A stretch of DNA of 64,000 nucleotides, from NCBI RefSeq assembly GCF_009765705.1, contig NZ_LMUX01000027.1, forward strand, positions 115,575 to 179,574, given 5' to 3'. The notes beneath the pieces are model-generated. The model was not told where the DNA came from. It made no database searches and saw nothing but the letters and a program-made list of their open reading frames with translations. Source of the stretch: Burkholderia sp. L27(2015). Its GTDB lineage: Bacteria; Pseudomonadota; Gammaproteobacteria; Burkholderiales; Burkholderiaceae. Positions 48,011 through 55,510 of this stretch are shown here, in pieces (within the stretch, counting starts at the first letter, position 1; every line of letters begins with the position of its first letter). A program made the translations under genes and the position numbers.

Positions 48011-48085
48011 ATGGAAGAAATTCTGAGCTATTTTGAAGCTGATGAATTTGATGGAATCGTCGGTTCGTTCATCGTAGGTTGGTAA
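48011..48085 (+). CDS. Putative 24-residue RiPP-like precursor peptide
   Basis: A 24-codon ORF begins at ATG with GGAG six bases upstream and ends in TAA. The peptide starts MEEILSYF, has a middle rich in Glu and Asp with a Phe, and ends GSFIVGW. The acidic N-terminal half could be the leader and the Gly/Phe/Ile/Val/Trp tail the core. An in-frame ATG four codons earlier (47999) would give 28 residues but has no well-spaced binding site. A G8/C8 hairpin plus T's follows, then the radical SAM gene. The context supports a modified peptide; I know of no homologue and cannot test for one. Confidence 0.6.
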   Translation: MEEILSYFEADEFDGIVGSFIVGW

Positions 48086-48100
48086 GCTTTTGTTGAGAGA

Positions 48101-48124
48101 GGGGGGGGCTGGCCCCCCCCTTTT
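48101..48124 (+). terminator. G8/C8 hairpin terminator or attenuator
   Basis: Eight G (48101-48108), loop CTGG, eight C (48113-48120), then TTTT and further T-rich bases. It is placed 16 bases after the peptide stop and 17 bases before the radical SAM start. It would let most transcripts end after the peptide gene while a fraction reads into the enzyme genes. Confidence 0.85.
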
Positions 48125-48140
48125 ATCTTTTGGGAGGGCT

Positions 48141-49556
48141 ATGAACTTAATATCCGACAAGTCGATGATCAAATTTGATCGCCAATTTCCTGTACATAAT
48201 TTTTTTTTCCCAAGCCAGGGAAAGGAGATTTCAAAAAAATCAGTTTGCGAGATTTTTGAGGAAGCCAAAAGCCAAGTCAAAGGGCGAGCGCTGTATTTTC
48301 ATATCCCATTTTGTGACACGATTTGCAACTTTTGCCCTTTCACACGAGGAAAATATTCGGATCGGACCGTGATCGAAAAGTATTTCGAGTCTTTGCTCAC
48401 TGAGATCAAAATAAAAGCCGGTTCAATCGATTTGAGCGGAACCCCGATTAGGGCGATTTTTTTTGGAGGGGGGACGCCGAGCTTGCTCGATCCCGATCAG
48501 ATCATTCGCCTCGGGGAGCTTATTCAAAATACTTTTGATCTTTCGCAATTGCGCGAGTTTTCCTTCGAGATCGAGGTCAAGAGCTTGACTGTTGAGCGTG
48601 CACAAGCGATGCGTGCCATTGGCGTTACTCACCCGCGGTTTGGTCTTCAGACCTTCAATATGAAGTGGCGCGAGATGTTCGACCTAACTGCCTCGTTGGA
48701 CCAGATCCGCGAAGCTACAGAATTACTGAAAGGGATGTTTCCCTATCAGACCTTTGACATCCTTTACGGCATGAGCGGGCAGGATGAAGAGGAGTTGATC
48801 GCTGATTTGCAGGCGGCGGTGGCGATGGGGACCACTAACGTTGACATATATCCGATTGACAACATCATGACGCAGGTTGGCCTTCACACCAAGATTGGCC
48901 ACGCAGGTTTGGCTCCGACGTCGGCGATGCGCAAGTTGAGCATGAACATACTTGTCGACCAATTTATGCGACATTCAGGCTTTATGCCACATAACGGTCA
49001 CGGTTATGTGCGTACTCGCCCGACGTCCGAGGTTGTAAGCGCCACGTATTCCTTTGTCTATCACGAACACGTCTATGGCTATCACGATCTCGATCTTCTC
49101 GGCTTTGGCATCAACGCCGTGAGCTCGACCATAGGTCACGTGATTACCAACACACAGAGCAGAAAGATATACCAGGAGCAACTAACTGCCGGACTGCTCC
49201 CATGCACGGTGAGCCAGCACGATAAAGCGTTGGACTATTCACGGCCTGTAATTCTCCGTCTGGCGTATCACGGGCACATAGAAAAACAGCTAGTACGTTG
49301 GGACCAGATTCATCCAGAGGTGCTGCAAAAGCTTCGGAATTTGAAAGATGAGTCGCTCGTGACCGAGGACGACGTCCGATTTTCTCTGACTAAGCTGGGT
49401 TGGTACTGGTACGTAAATATCATGTACTACTTGATGCCGAAGGCAGATCAAATGGTCATGAACCGACTGGTCGTCGACAGGCTAAAACGCGGAGGGCGTA
49501 GCTTCGTCAAGCGGGAGCTGCTTTATCCGTCAATCATGCCGCGAGCGGTGGCTTAG
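48141..49556 (+). CDS. HemN-like radical SAM enzyme
   Basis: The 471-residue protein has radical SAM Cys58, Cys62 and Cys65 (HIPFCDTICNFCPF), the SAM-binding GGGTPS at 109-114 and a HemN-like C-terminal domain (FSLTKLGWYWYVNIMYYLMP). True HemN has a fourth Cys two residues after the third (CxxxCxxCxC); here it is absent. HemN relatives of this type methylate, cyclopropanate or degrade haem rather than making protoporphyrinogen. The ATG at 48141 has GGAG four bases upstream. No haem gene is nearby; the neighbours are a tiny peptide gene, an exporter and SAM decarboxylase. A role in modifying that peptide is inferred. Confidence 0.88.
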   Translation: MNLISDKSMIKFDRQFPVHNFFFPSQGKEISKKSVCEIFEEAKSQVKGRALYFHIPFCDTICNFCPFTRGKYSDRTVIEKYFESLLTEIKIKAGSIDLSGTPIRAIFFGGGTPSLLDPDQIIRLGELIQNTFDLSQLREFSFEIEVKSLTVERAQAMRAIGVTHPRFGLQTFNMKWREMFDLTASLDQIREATELLKGMFPYQTFDILYGMSGQDEEELIADLQAAVAMGTTNVDIYPIDNIMTQVGLHTKIGHAGLAPTSAMRKLSMNILVDQFMRHSGFMPHNGHGYVRTRPTSEVVSATYSFVYHEHVYGYHDLDLLGFGINAVSSTIGHVITNTQSRKIYQEQLTAGLLPCTVSQHDKALDYSRPVILRLAYHGHIEKQLVRWDQIHPEVLQKLRNLKDESLVTEDDVRFSLTKLGWYWYVNIMYYLMPKADQMVMNRLVVDRLKRGGRSFVKRELLYPSIMPRAVA

Positions 49557-49569
49557 GAGCTAGCGGAAT

Positions 49570-50790
49570 ATGGTCGGCACGCTATTTTATGACAGGCGAT
49601 TCGTCACCCTCCTATTCGGAAATTTGCTTTCCAAAGTCGGAGATGGCGTGCACGAGCTTATCTTTATCGTCCTGGCGCTAAAGGTGACAAATAACGCCAT
49701 CGCCATGACGGGCTTCATTTATTTCTTTCGCTTCATTCCCTACCTTATCCTAGGGCCGATCGGAGGTTCGCTGTCAGATAGAGTGTCGCGTAAGCTGTTG
49801 ATGCTGACAGCCGATATCGTCCGCATGATAGTGACGAGCGCATTTTGCGCATTGCTCGCGGTTGGCAGAGCCGATCCAATCTCACTTGCTGTCTATGGCA
49901 TGCTGATGACAGCGTTCCGCTCGATCTTCCAGCCGGCGTTCCAAGCCGCTATTCCGTCATTGGTTCAGGCCAAGGCCCTTCCTGTTGCGAATGGGGCTAC
50001 ACAAATCGTCGCGGAGTTTGGCGGGCTCGTAGGTCCCGCAGTTGGCGGAATGGCACTTGCGTTAATCGAAAACCCAGGATATGTGCTGATCCTGGATTCG
50101 GTGACATATCTGCTGTCTGCAATGTGCATCGTGGCGGTGCGCATTCCCATCGAGCATCGGCTGGAATCGCTTTCGACGCGAATTCGAATGGGTAGCCTAT
50201 ACCACGAGTTTTGGCGAAATCTGCTTGGGGTCATCGCCAAGCGCCACCTGTTTATCACGATCGCCTACTCGTCTGCGTGCATCCTCTTCGTCGCTGCCGC
50301 TCTACGCATCCTTATCCCGGCGATGATGAAGAGCGCAGGCTATTCCGACAGCATGATCGGGTATGCCATGAGCTTGACCGCTCTTGGTACGATCGCGGGT
50401 GCGGTGCTGTGTGCCAGAGTGGCACGGGATTTTAGTACCACAAGTCTCATGGCGTACTGGTGTTTATATGGCCTGGTGCTGTCCATGCTGCCTGCTTGCA
50501 TAGCGCACGCTTTCGCGCTTCTGATTGGTTGTGTGGTCCTTGGTATTTTTGGGGCATTCGTCGATGTGGTACTTCCGACTAATATTCAGCGCCTGTCAAC
50601 CACTGGCGATATTGGAAAGAATTTCGGTCTGTTCTCAACCCTAGCAAATACCGGAGAGGCGTTGTCGGGTAGCTTCGCGGGTTTGCTCGTACTGGTTTCC
50701 TCGGTCGGCGCTAGCATCACTCTAATTGGTTTGCTGGTGGCGTCGGTAGCCTATGTAGGCAAAGTAAAATCTGCGAGATCACATGGCTGA
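49570..50790 (+). CDS. MFS exporter (EntS/macrolide-efflux type)
   Basis: The 406-residue protein has about twelve transmembrane segments and motifs of the MFS_3 branch: LLFGNLLSKVGDGVHELIF, the loop GPIGGSLSDRVSRKLLML and AFRSIFQPAFQAAIPSLV. Relatives export siderophores, macrolides and other secondary metabolites. It starts 13 bases after the radical SAM stop and its end overlaps the next gene by eight bases, so the three genes form one unit. It is the natural export partner of whatever the enzymes make. Confidence 0.88.
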   Translation: MVGTLFYDRRFVTLLFGNLLSKVGDGVHELIFIVLALKVTNNAIAMTGFIYFFRFIPYLILGPIGGSLSDRVSRKLLMLTADIVRMIVTSAFCALLAVGRADPISLAVYGMLMTAFRSIFQPAFQAAIPSLVQAKALPVANGATQIVAEFGGLVGPAVGGMALALIENPGYVLILDSVTYLLSAMCIVAVRIPIEHRLESLSTRIRMGSLYHEFWRNLLGVIAKRHLFITIAYSSACILFVAAALRILIPAMMKSAGYSDSMIGYAMSLTALGTIAGAVLCARVARDFSTTSLMAYWCLYGLVLSMLPACIAHAFALLIGCVVLGIFGAFVDVVLPTNIQRLSTTGDIGKNFGLFSTLANTGEALSGSFAGLLVLVSSVGASITLIGLLVASVAYVGKVKSARSHG

Positions 50791-51175
50791 TACAGAGTAT
50801 TTTGCTTACGGACGACACGTTTTAGTAGATATCGAAGATGCCAAATTTGATGTTCTAAATAACTTAGAAATCCTTCAGAAGTCCCTGGTTTCCGCCGCCG
50901 TGACGGAAGGTGTCACTGTTCTCGGCACTATGAGCAAGATATTCGAACCGTGCGGCGTCACGATTTTGCTATTGCTTGCAGAATCGCATGTATCGCTGCA
51001 TACATATCCCGATCAAGGTAAAGCTTTCTTTGATGCGTTTACGTGTGGTACCGGTTTTGAGCCGACCAATATCTTTCGCTGCTTCGCGGCAGAAACGTTG
51101 GGAGGAAGCTATAAAATCACCCAGATACCTCGTGGCGACATGCCCGCGAAAGGCCCATGGCCGTGGGGACTTTAG
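50783..51175 (+). CDS. S-adenosylmethionine decarboxylase proenzyme (SpeD-like)
   Basis: The 130-residue protein has the prokaryotic AdoMetDC features: the cleavage site Glu67-Ser68 in LLAESHVSLHTYP, where the Ser becomes the pyruvoyl cofactor, His73, and Cys88 in FDAFTCG. All processing and catalytic residues are present, so it should be active and make decarboxylated SAM, the aminopropyl donor of spermidine synthesis. No speE is in the window. The ATG overlaps the exporter stop by eight bases. The gene converges with dppA. A role in aminopropylating the cluster's product is an inference. Confidence 0.9.
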   Translation: MADTEYFAYGRHVLVDIEDAKFDVLNNLEILQKSLVSAAVTEGVTVLGTMSKIFEPCGVTILLLLAESHVSLHTYPDQGKAFFDAFTCGTGFEPTNIFRCFAAETLGGSYKITQIPRGDMPAKGPWPWGL

Positions 51176-51264
51176 AGGGGACCGCGGAAATCTGATTAGC
51201 CGGAGACTAACTTCATCCCCCCTCAACCGCTTGTCAGCGCCAAACGGCGAACCGGTCCATCCAT

Positions 51265-52851
51265 TCACTCCACCGAAACACCATCAAAATTCTGCCGCCC
51301 AAACGGGCTAACCTTATACCCGCTGACATTAATACGCGTCAACGCCACCGCCGTCGGATACCCCAACGGCACCCACAATGCCTGATCGTGAATGATCTTC
51401 TGCGCAGCCTGATAATCATTCACGCGCTTGCTCCGCTCCGGCGTGCTTTTCGCGTCCGCGATCAAACGATCGAGTTCCGGATCGCAAAACCGCGCGAAGT
51501 TAATCCCCGACTGCACCGAAGCACACGCGAATTGCGGCGTCAGGAAATTATCCGGGTCCCCGTTGTCGCCTGCCCAGCCCATGAACAACAAATCATGTTG
51601 CCCTTCCTTGGCATTGCGAATCAACGTCCCCCATTCGACGATTTTCACTTGCGCACGCACGCCAATACGCGCCAGATCCGATTGCAACATTTCGGCGCCA
51701 GTCTTCGGATTCGGATTGAGCAAACTGCCACCGGGACGCGTCCAGATGGTCGTGTCAAAGCCGTTCGGATAACCCGCCGCGGTCAATAATTTCTTGGCCT
51801 CAGCGACGTTCTGCGTATACGGTTGCACGCTCGCCGCATTGCCCCAATTATTCGCAGGAAACGGGTTGATCGCCGGCGTAGCCATATCCGAGAACACCGC
51901 TTTCAAATAGGCGGGGCGATCAAACGCCATATTGATCGCCTGACGCACCCGCACATCACTCAACGGCTTATGCTGAGTATTCAGCGCAACAAACGCGGTC
52001 ATGAAAGCGGGCGTTTGCAGCACCTTGAGCTTGGCATCGTCACGCGCACTAAGCACATCAGTCGGCTTAGGCGAGAGCGCGATGTCGCATTCACCAACCT
52101 TCAATTTCTGCTCCCGCACCGCCGCATCCGGTGTGATCGCAAAGATCAGACGGTCCACCTTAGGCGCAGCCCCCCAATAATGCGGATTGACGTCATAGCG
52201 GATGATCGCATCGGGCTGATAGCTGCGCAGCATGAACGGCCCCGTGCCGATCGGCTTGCTGTTGAGGTCGCCCGTGCGATTGGCCCGCAGCAACTGAGTC
52301 GTGTATTCGGCCGAATAGATCGATGCGAATCCCATCGTCAAAATCGGCAGGAAGGTCGCGTTCGGCTCACTGAGATGGAATACCACCGTGTTGTCGCCAA
52401 CCTTGCTGATCGACTTGATCAGCTTGGGTAGCCCCATCGACTGTGCATGCGGAAACCCGCTGGCGCCTGCGACCTTATGCCACGGGTTATTCGCATCGAG
52501 CATGCGGTCGAACGTGAAAATCACGTCATCGGCGTTCAGCGTGCGACTGGGTTTGAAATAATCCGTACTTTGGAACTGGACGTTAGGGCGCAGATGGAAG
52601 GTATAGGTCAGGCCGTCGGCACTGATTTCCCACTTTTCGGCGAGTGCCGGCACCACGCGGTTGGTCGTTTCATCGAACGCCACCAGACCGTTGAAAATCA
52701 CGTCCGCGCTGGCATTCGTGGTGACCAGCGAATTGAATTGAACGACGTCGAAGCCATCCGGGCTGGCTTCGGTACAGACGGTCAGCGGTTTGGACATCAC
52801 AGCCAGCGGGACGCATAGTGCGAGGACCGCAGCGATGAATTTAAGGCGCAT
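51265..52851 (-). CDS. ABC transporter dipeptide/oligopeptide-binding protein
   Basis: The 528-residue precursor has a signal peptide cut near residue 20 (AVMSKP) and the SBP family 5 fold of DppA: VCTEASPDGFDVVQFNS, AEKWEISADGLTYTFHLRPNVQFQ, the NANNPWHK region and WAGDNGDPDNFL near the C-terminus. Such proteins bind dipeptides in the periplasm and feed them to a permease, which is not in the window. The ATG at 52851 was chosen because the signal peptide begins there. A degraded copy of its 3' end lies 8.7 kb to the left. Confidence 0.9.
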   Translation of the reverse strand: MRLKFIAAVLALCVPLAVMSKPLTVCTEASPDGFDVVQFNSLVTTNASADVIFNGLVAFDETTNRVVPALAEKWEISADGLTYTFHLRPNVQFQSTDYFKPSRTLNADDVIFTFDRMLDANNPWHKVAGASGFPHAQSMGLPKLIKSISKVGDNTVVFHLSEPNATFLPILTMGFASIYSAEYTTQLLRANRTGDLNSKPIGTGPFMLRSYQPDAIIRYDVNPHYWGAAPKVDRLIFAITPDAAVREQKLKVGECDIALSPKPTDVLSARDDAKLKVLQTPAFMTAFVALNTQHKPLSDVRVRQAINMAFDRPAYLKAVFSDMATPAINPFPANNWGNAASVQPYTQNVAEAKKLLTAAGYPNGFDTTIWTRPGGSLLNPNPKTGAEMLQSDLARIGVRAQVKIVEWGTLIRNAKEGQHDLLFMGWAGDNGDPDNFLTPQFACASVQSGINFARFCDPELDRLIADAKSTPERSKRVNDYQAAQKIIHDQALWVPLGYPTAVALTRINVSGYKVSPFGRQNFDGVSVE

Positions 52852-52955
52852 GACGACTCCAGAATAGGTAGGAATACCCGCTGCACGAACCGAAGAGGGT
52901 AGAGGCCCCGTTATTCTGACTTGTTTTTGGCGCAAATGCGCGAATGTGCTAAATC

Positions 52956-53780
52956 TTATGGCTGGGGGCCACGCTGCTTACGCGGCGCTTTTTGCATCAC
53001 CGTGTCGTAGATGGAGCGCGGCAACAGATGCAGCAGTGCCGACGCGATGCGCATCTGCCATGGGAATACGCTGTACCGGCTACGGCGCTCGATCGCGGCC
53101 GCAACCTTCGCGGCAAAGGGCGCTGCGTCCATCAAAAACGGCATCGGGAACGCGTTCGTGTCGGTCATCGGCGTACGGATATACCCCGGCGCGATCGTCA
53201 CGACGCTGATTCCGGCGGCGCGCAGTTCTCCACGCAAACTCTCAAGATAAGTCATGGCCGCCGCTTTCGACGCGCTATACGCGCCATGCCCGGGCAAGCC
53301 GCGCACGCCGGCCACGCTGCCGATACCGACCAAGGTGCCGTGGCGTGCCATGCTCATTTCGGCGATAAACGGCTCGAACGTTGCGACCATGCCGAGATAA
53401 TTCGTCGCCATCACCGCATCGAACGTCTGCAGCTCGCCGCATCCGGTGACTGCGCCTTCACTGATACCGGCGTTGGCGATCACCACGTCTGGGCAGCCGA
53501 AGCGGCCGATGAACAACTGCGCGGCGCTCGCCAGCGTCGCTGCATCGCGCACGTCAGCCGGAAGCACCATGATCTTGGCGTTGGGAAATTGCGTTGCCGC
53601 TTGCGCTTCGAAGGCGCTGAGCGATTCGGCCCGCCGCGCCACCAGCCCGAGCGTTGCGCCCTGGGCTGCATAATGCTGCGCAAGCGCCAAACCGATGCCG
53701 CTGGAGGCGCCGGTCAGGAATACCTTGAGGGGTGCCGCGCCAGGCGCGGCCGTATCATTGCTCGATGACAAATCGCTCAC
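52956..53780 (-). CDS. Short-chain dehydrogenase/reductase
   Basis: The 274-residue SDR has the glycine motif LTGASSGIGLAL, the NAG motif (VIANAGISEG), a catalytic Ser (GIGSVAG) and the YSASK active site. The C-terminus is hydrophobic and basic. Its ATG overlaps the dsbA stop by four bases, so the genes are coupled. The substrate is unknown. Confidence 0.88.
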   Translation of the reverse strand: MSDLSSSNDTAAPGAAPLKVFLTGASSGIGLALAQHYAAQGATLGLVARRAESLSAFEAQAATQFPNAKIMVLPADVRDAATLASAAQLFIGRFGCPDVVIANAGISEGAVTGCGELQTFDAVMATNYLGMVATFEPFIAEMSMARHGTLVGIGSVAGVRGLPGHGAYSASKAAAMTYLESLRGELRAAGISVVTIAPGYIRTPMTDTNAFPMPFLMDAAPFAAKVAAAIERRSRYSVFPWQMRIASALLHLLPRSIYDTVMQKAPRKQRGPQP

Positions 53781-54415
53781 ATCTTCTTCGCGCGAACTTG
53801 CGCAATCAGGTAATTGAGTACCTGTATGGTGCCCGGCAAGCTGTTGGTGAGCGCCGGTGACGTCTCGTACTTGCCTTGGACCGCGAGCGTGGGCACGCCG
53901 TCGATCTTGTAATCGTTGAGCAGCTTGGTGTCGCGCTGCAGCGCACTGTTGATGCTGAACGACTCATACGCGGCTTTGTATTTGACCGGATCGACGCCGT
54001 TCTTGGCGAGGAAATCGGCCTGCGCCTGCTCGGTCAGCAGATAGTTGTGGTTCTCGTGAATTTCGTGGAAAACCTTGGGCGTCAGCTCCGGCGCCAAACC
54101 CAGGGCGTCCAGTGCGTGAAACATCTTTGAGTGCGGCACGAAGTCGTCGCGGAAGGCGACCGGTACCCGTTTGAACACAACGTCCGGCCCTGCCGTCTTC
54201 AACCAGGCTTCGAGCGACGGCTCGAACTCGTTGCAATGCGGGCAGCCGTACCAGAAAAACTCGGTAACTTCGATCTTGCCGGCGGGTGACTCGGTGGGCT
54301 GAGGCGTGGCCAGGACGGTGTAATCGGTACCGGCGACAGGTGCGCTCGGTGAGGCTTGAACGGCGCTGGCTACGAGGCCCAGCGCGAAAAACACACAACT
54401 GATCAGTTTTTTCAT
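53777..54415 (-). CDS. dsbA: Thiol:disulfide interchange protein DsbA
   Basis: DsbA oxidises Cys pairs in the periplasm. The 212-residue precursor has a signal peptide (cut about residue 21, VQA-SPS) and the active-site CPHC at Cys58 and Cys61 (FFWYGCPHCNEF). A cis-Pro loop appears in GVPTLAVQG. The ATG at 54415 was chosen over an upstream start by signal-peptide position. The order SPOR protein-dsbA-SDR is usual for this lineage. Confidence 0.95.
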   Translation of the reverse strand: MKKLISCVFFALGLVASAVQASPSAPVAGTDYTVLATPQPTESPAGKIEVTEFFWYGCPHCNEFEPSLEAWLKTAGPDVVFKRVPVAFRDDFVPHSKMFHALDALGLAPELTPKVFHEIHENHNYLLTEQAQADFLAKNGVDPVKYKAAYESFSINSALQRDTKLLNDYKIDGVPTLAVQGKYETSPALTNSLPGTIQVLNYLIAQVRAKKM

Positions 54416-54693
54416 GTCGTATAGGAAGGTATCGGGGGTAAAGAAAGCTGATGCCAGGCGCACGCGCTACGGGCCCAAGTATCTTAAAGCAAGTCTGCTG
54501 AGACTGTCGGCAATGGCTCAGGTTCAGTCAAAGTGCGGATTTGGGGGCGCGGAATTCAAACGCGGAATCAGATGCAACCGCGGACGCAACGGCGAACCCA
54601 ACCTCCGATCCACCCCCGCCCCGTCTCCCCACTCAGGTCCCATCCCCGTAAGGGACAGGCAACTCATGCTCACCATAGGTTGAGTTAAGGCGC

Positions 54694-55425
54694 TTACTGT
54701 TTGGTAAAGCGAATCACAGCCGAATCGATTCCCGCATTCGAAAGCTGCTGCCGCGTGTTGTTCATTTCGTCGAACTTGCTGAACGGTCCGATACGCACGC
54801 GGAAATAGGTTATTCCGCCGCTGTCACGTTGCGTCACGGTCGACTCAAATCCTTGCAAGGCGAGGCGAGCGCGTTGCTGCTGGGCGTCCTGAGTGGTCTT
54901 GTAGGCACCGATTTGCAGGAAATAGCCCGTATTCGCTTCGTTCACGACGGGCGGCGCGACCGCGGCGGTTGGCGCGGCGGGAGTGCGTGACGTCTGTGCT
55001 GGCGCTTGCGCAGGTGCCGCGGCTGCCGGGGCCTGAGCGGCCGGAGTCGCCGACGGAACCTCTACGATCTGCGGTTCCTTGAAGATGCCGGAGGGCGCAG
55101 TGGCCTTGGCATCGGGCTGCGGCGCGGTGTTCTCAGGCGCGGCGGCGGTCGTGGGCGCGACCGCCAAGCCGGGCGACTTACCTTGCAGAATGCGATTCGG
55201 ATCGAACTGACCGGCTGGCGGCGCAACGGACGCGCTCGCCGCAGTGTCGCCACCATTCAGCGCCTTGGCGACGAACGGCGTGGGCGCACGCGTGATGTAG
55301 AGCGCGACCACCACGGCAATGCCCAGGCCGACGATCAGGCCCAGTACGATGCCTAGAAAAGTCCCGCCGCTTTGCTTGTGCGTTTCGCGTTGCGGGGTCC
55401 TGGGCTGCCGGGTTGTTTTTGCCAT
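54694..55425 (-). CDS. SPOR-domain, FtsN-like membrane protein
   Basis: The 243-residue protein has a short basic cytoplasmic tail, one transmembrane helix (TFLGIVLGLIVGLGIAVVVALYI), a long Ala/Pro-rich periplasmic linker (about residues 60-160) and a C-terminal SPOR domain (GYFLQIGAYKTTQDAQQQRARL ... YFRVRIGPFSKFDEMNNTRQQL). SPOR domains bind denuded glycan at the division site, so an FtsN-like role is likely. An alternative GTG start five codons upstream is possible. Confidence 0.9.
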   Translation of the reverse strand: MAKTTRQPRTPQRETHKQSGGTFLGIVLGLIVGLGIAVVVALYITRAPTPFVAKALNGGDTAASASVAPPAGQFDPNRILQGKSPGLAVAPTTAAAPENTAPQPDAKATAPSGIFKEPQIVEVPSATPAAQAPAAAAPAQAPAQTSRTPAAPTAAVAPPVVNEANTGYFLQIGAYKTTQDAQQQRARLALQGFESTVTQRDSGGITYFRVRIGPFSKFDEMNNTRQQLSNAGIDSAVIRFTKQ

Positions 55426-55510
55426 CGCTGTGTTCACCACGTGTACGTCAACTGGGTTGAAGGATTATAGCGAGCCGCCACCGTTTTTATCGTCGCTTCA
55501 CATCGTTGCT

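Noticed and set aside
47737..48036. 99-codon frame running into the tiny peptide gene
   Set aside because: No good start signal, composition unlike neighbouring proteins, and it would overlap the better-supported 24-codon ORF.
46000..51200. Mobile element genes around the accessory segment
   Set aside because: No transposase, integrase, terminal inverted repeats or tRNA attachment site were seen; only the dppA relic and the direct repeats hint at past rearrangement.
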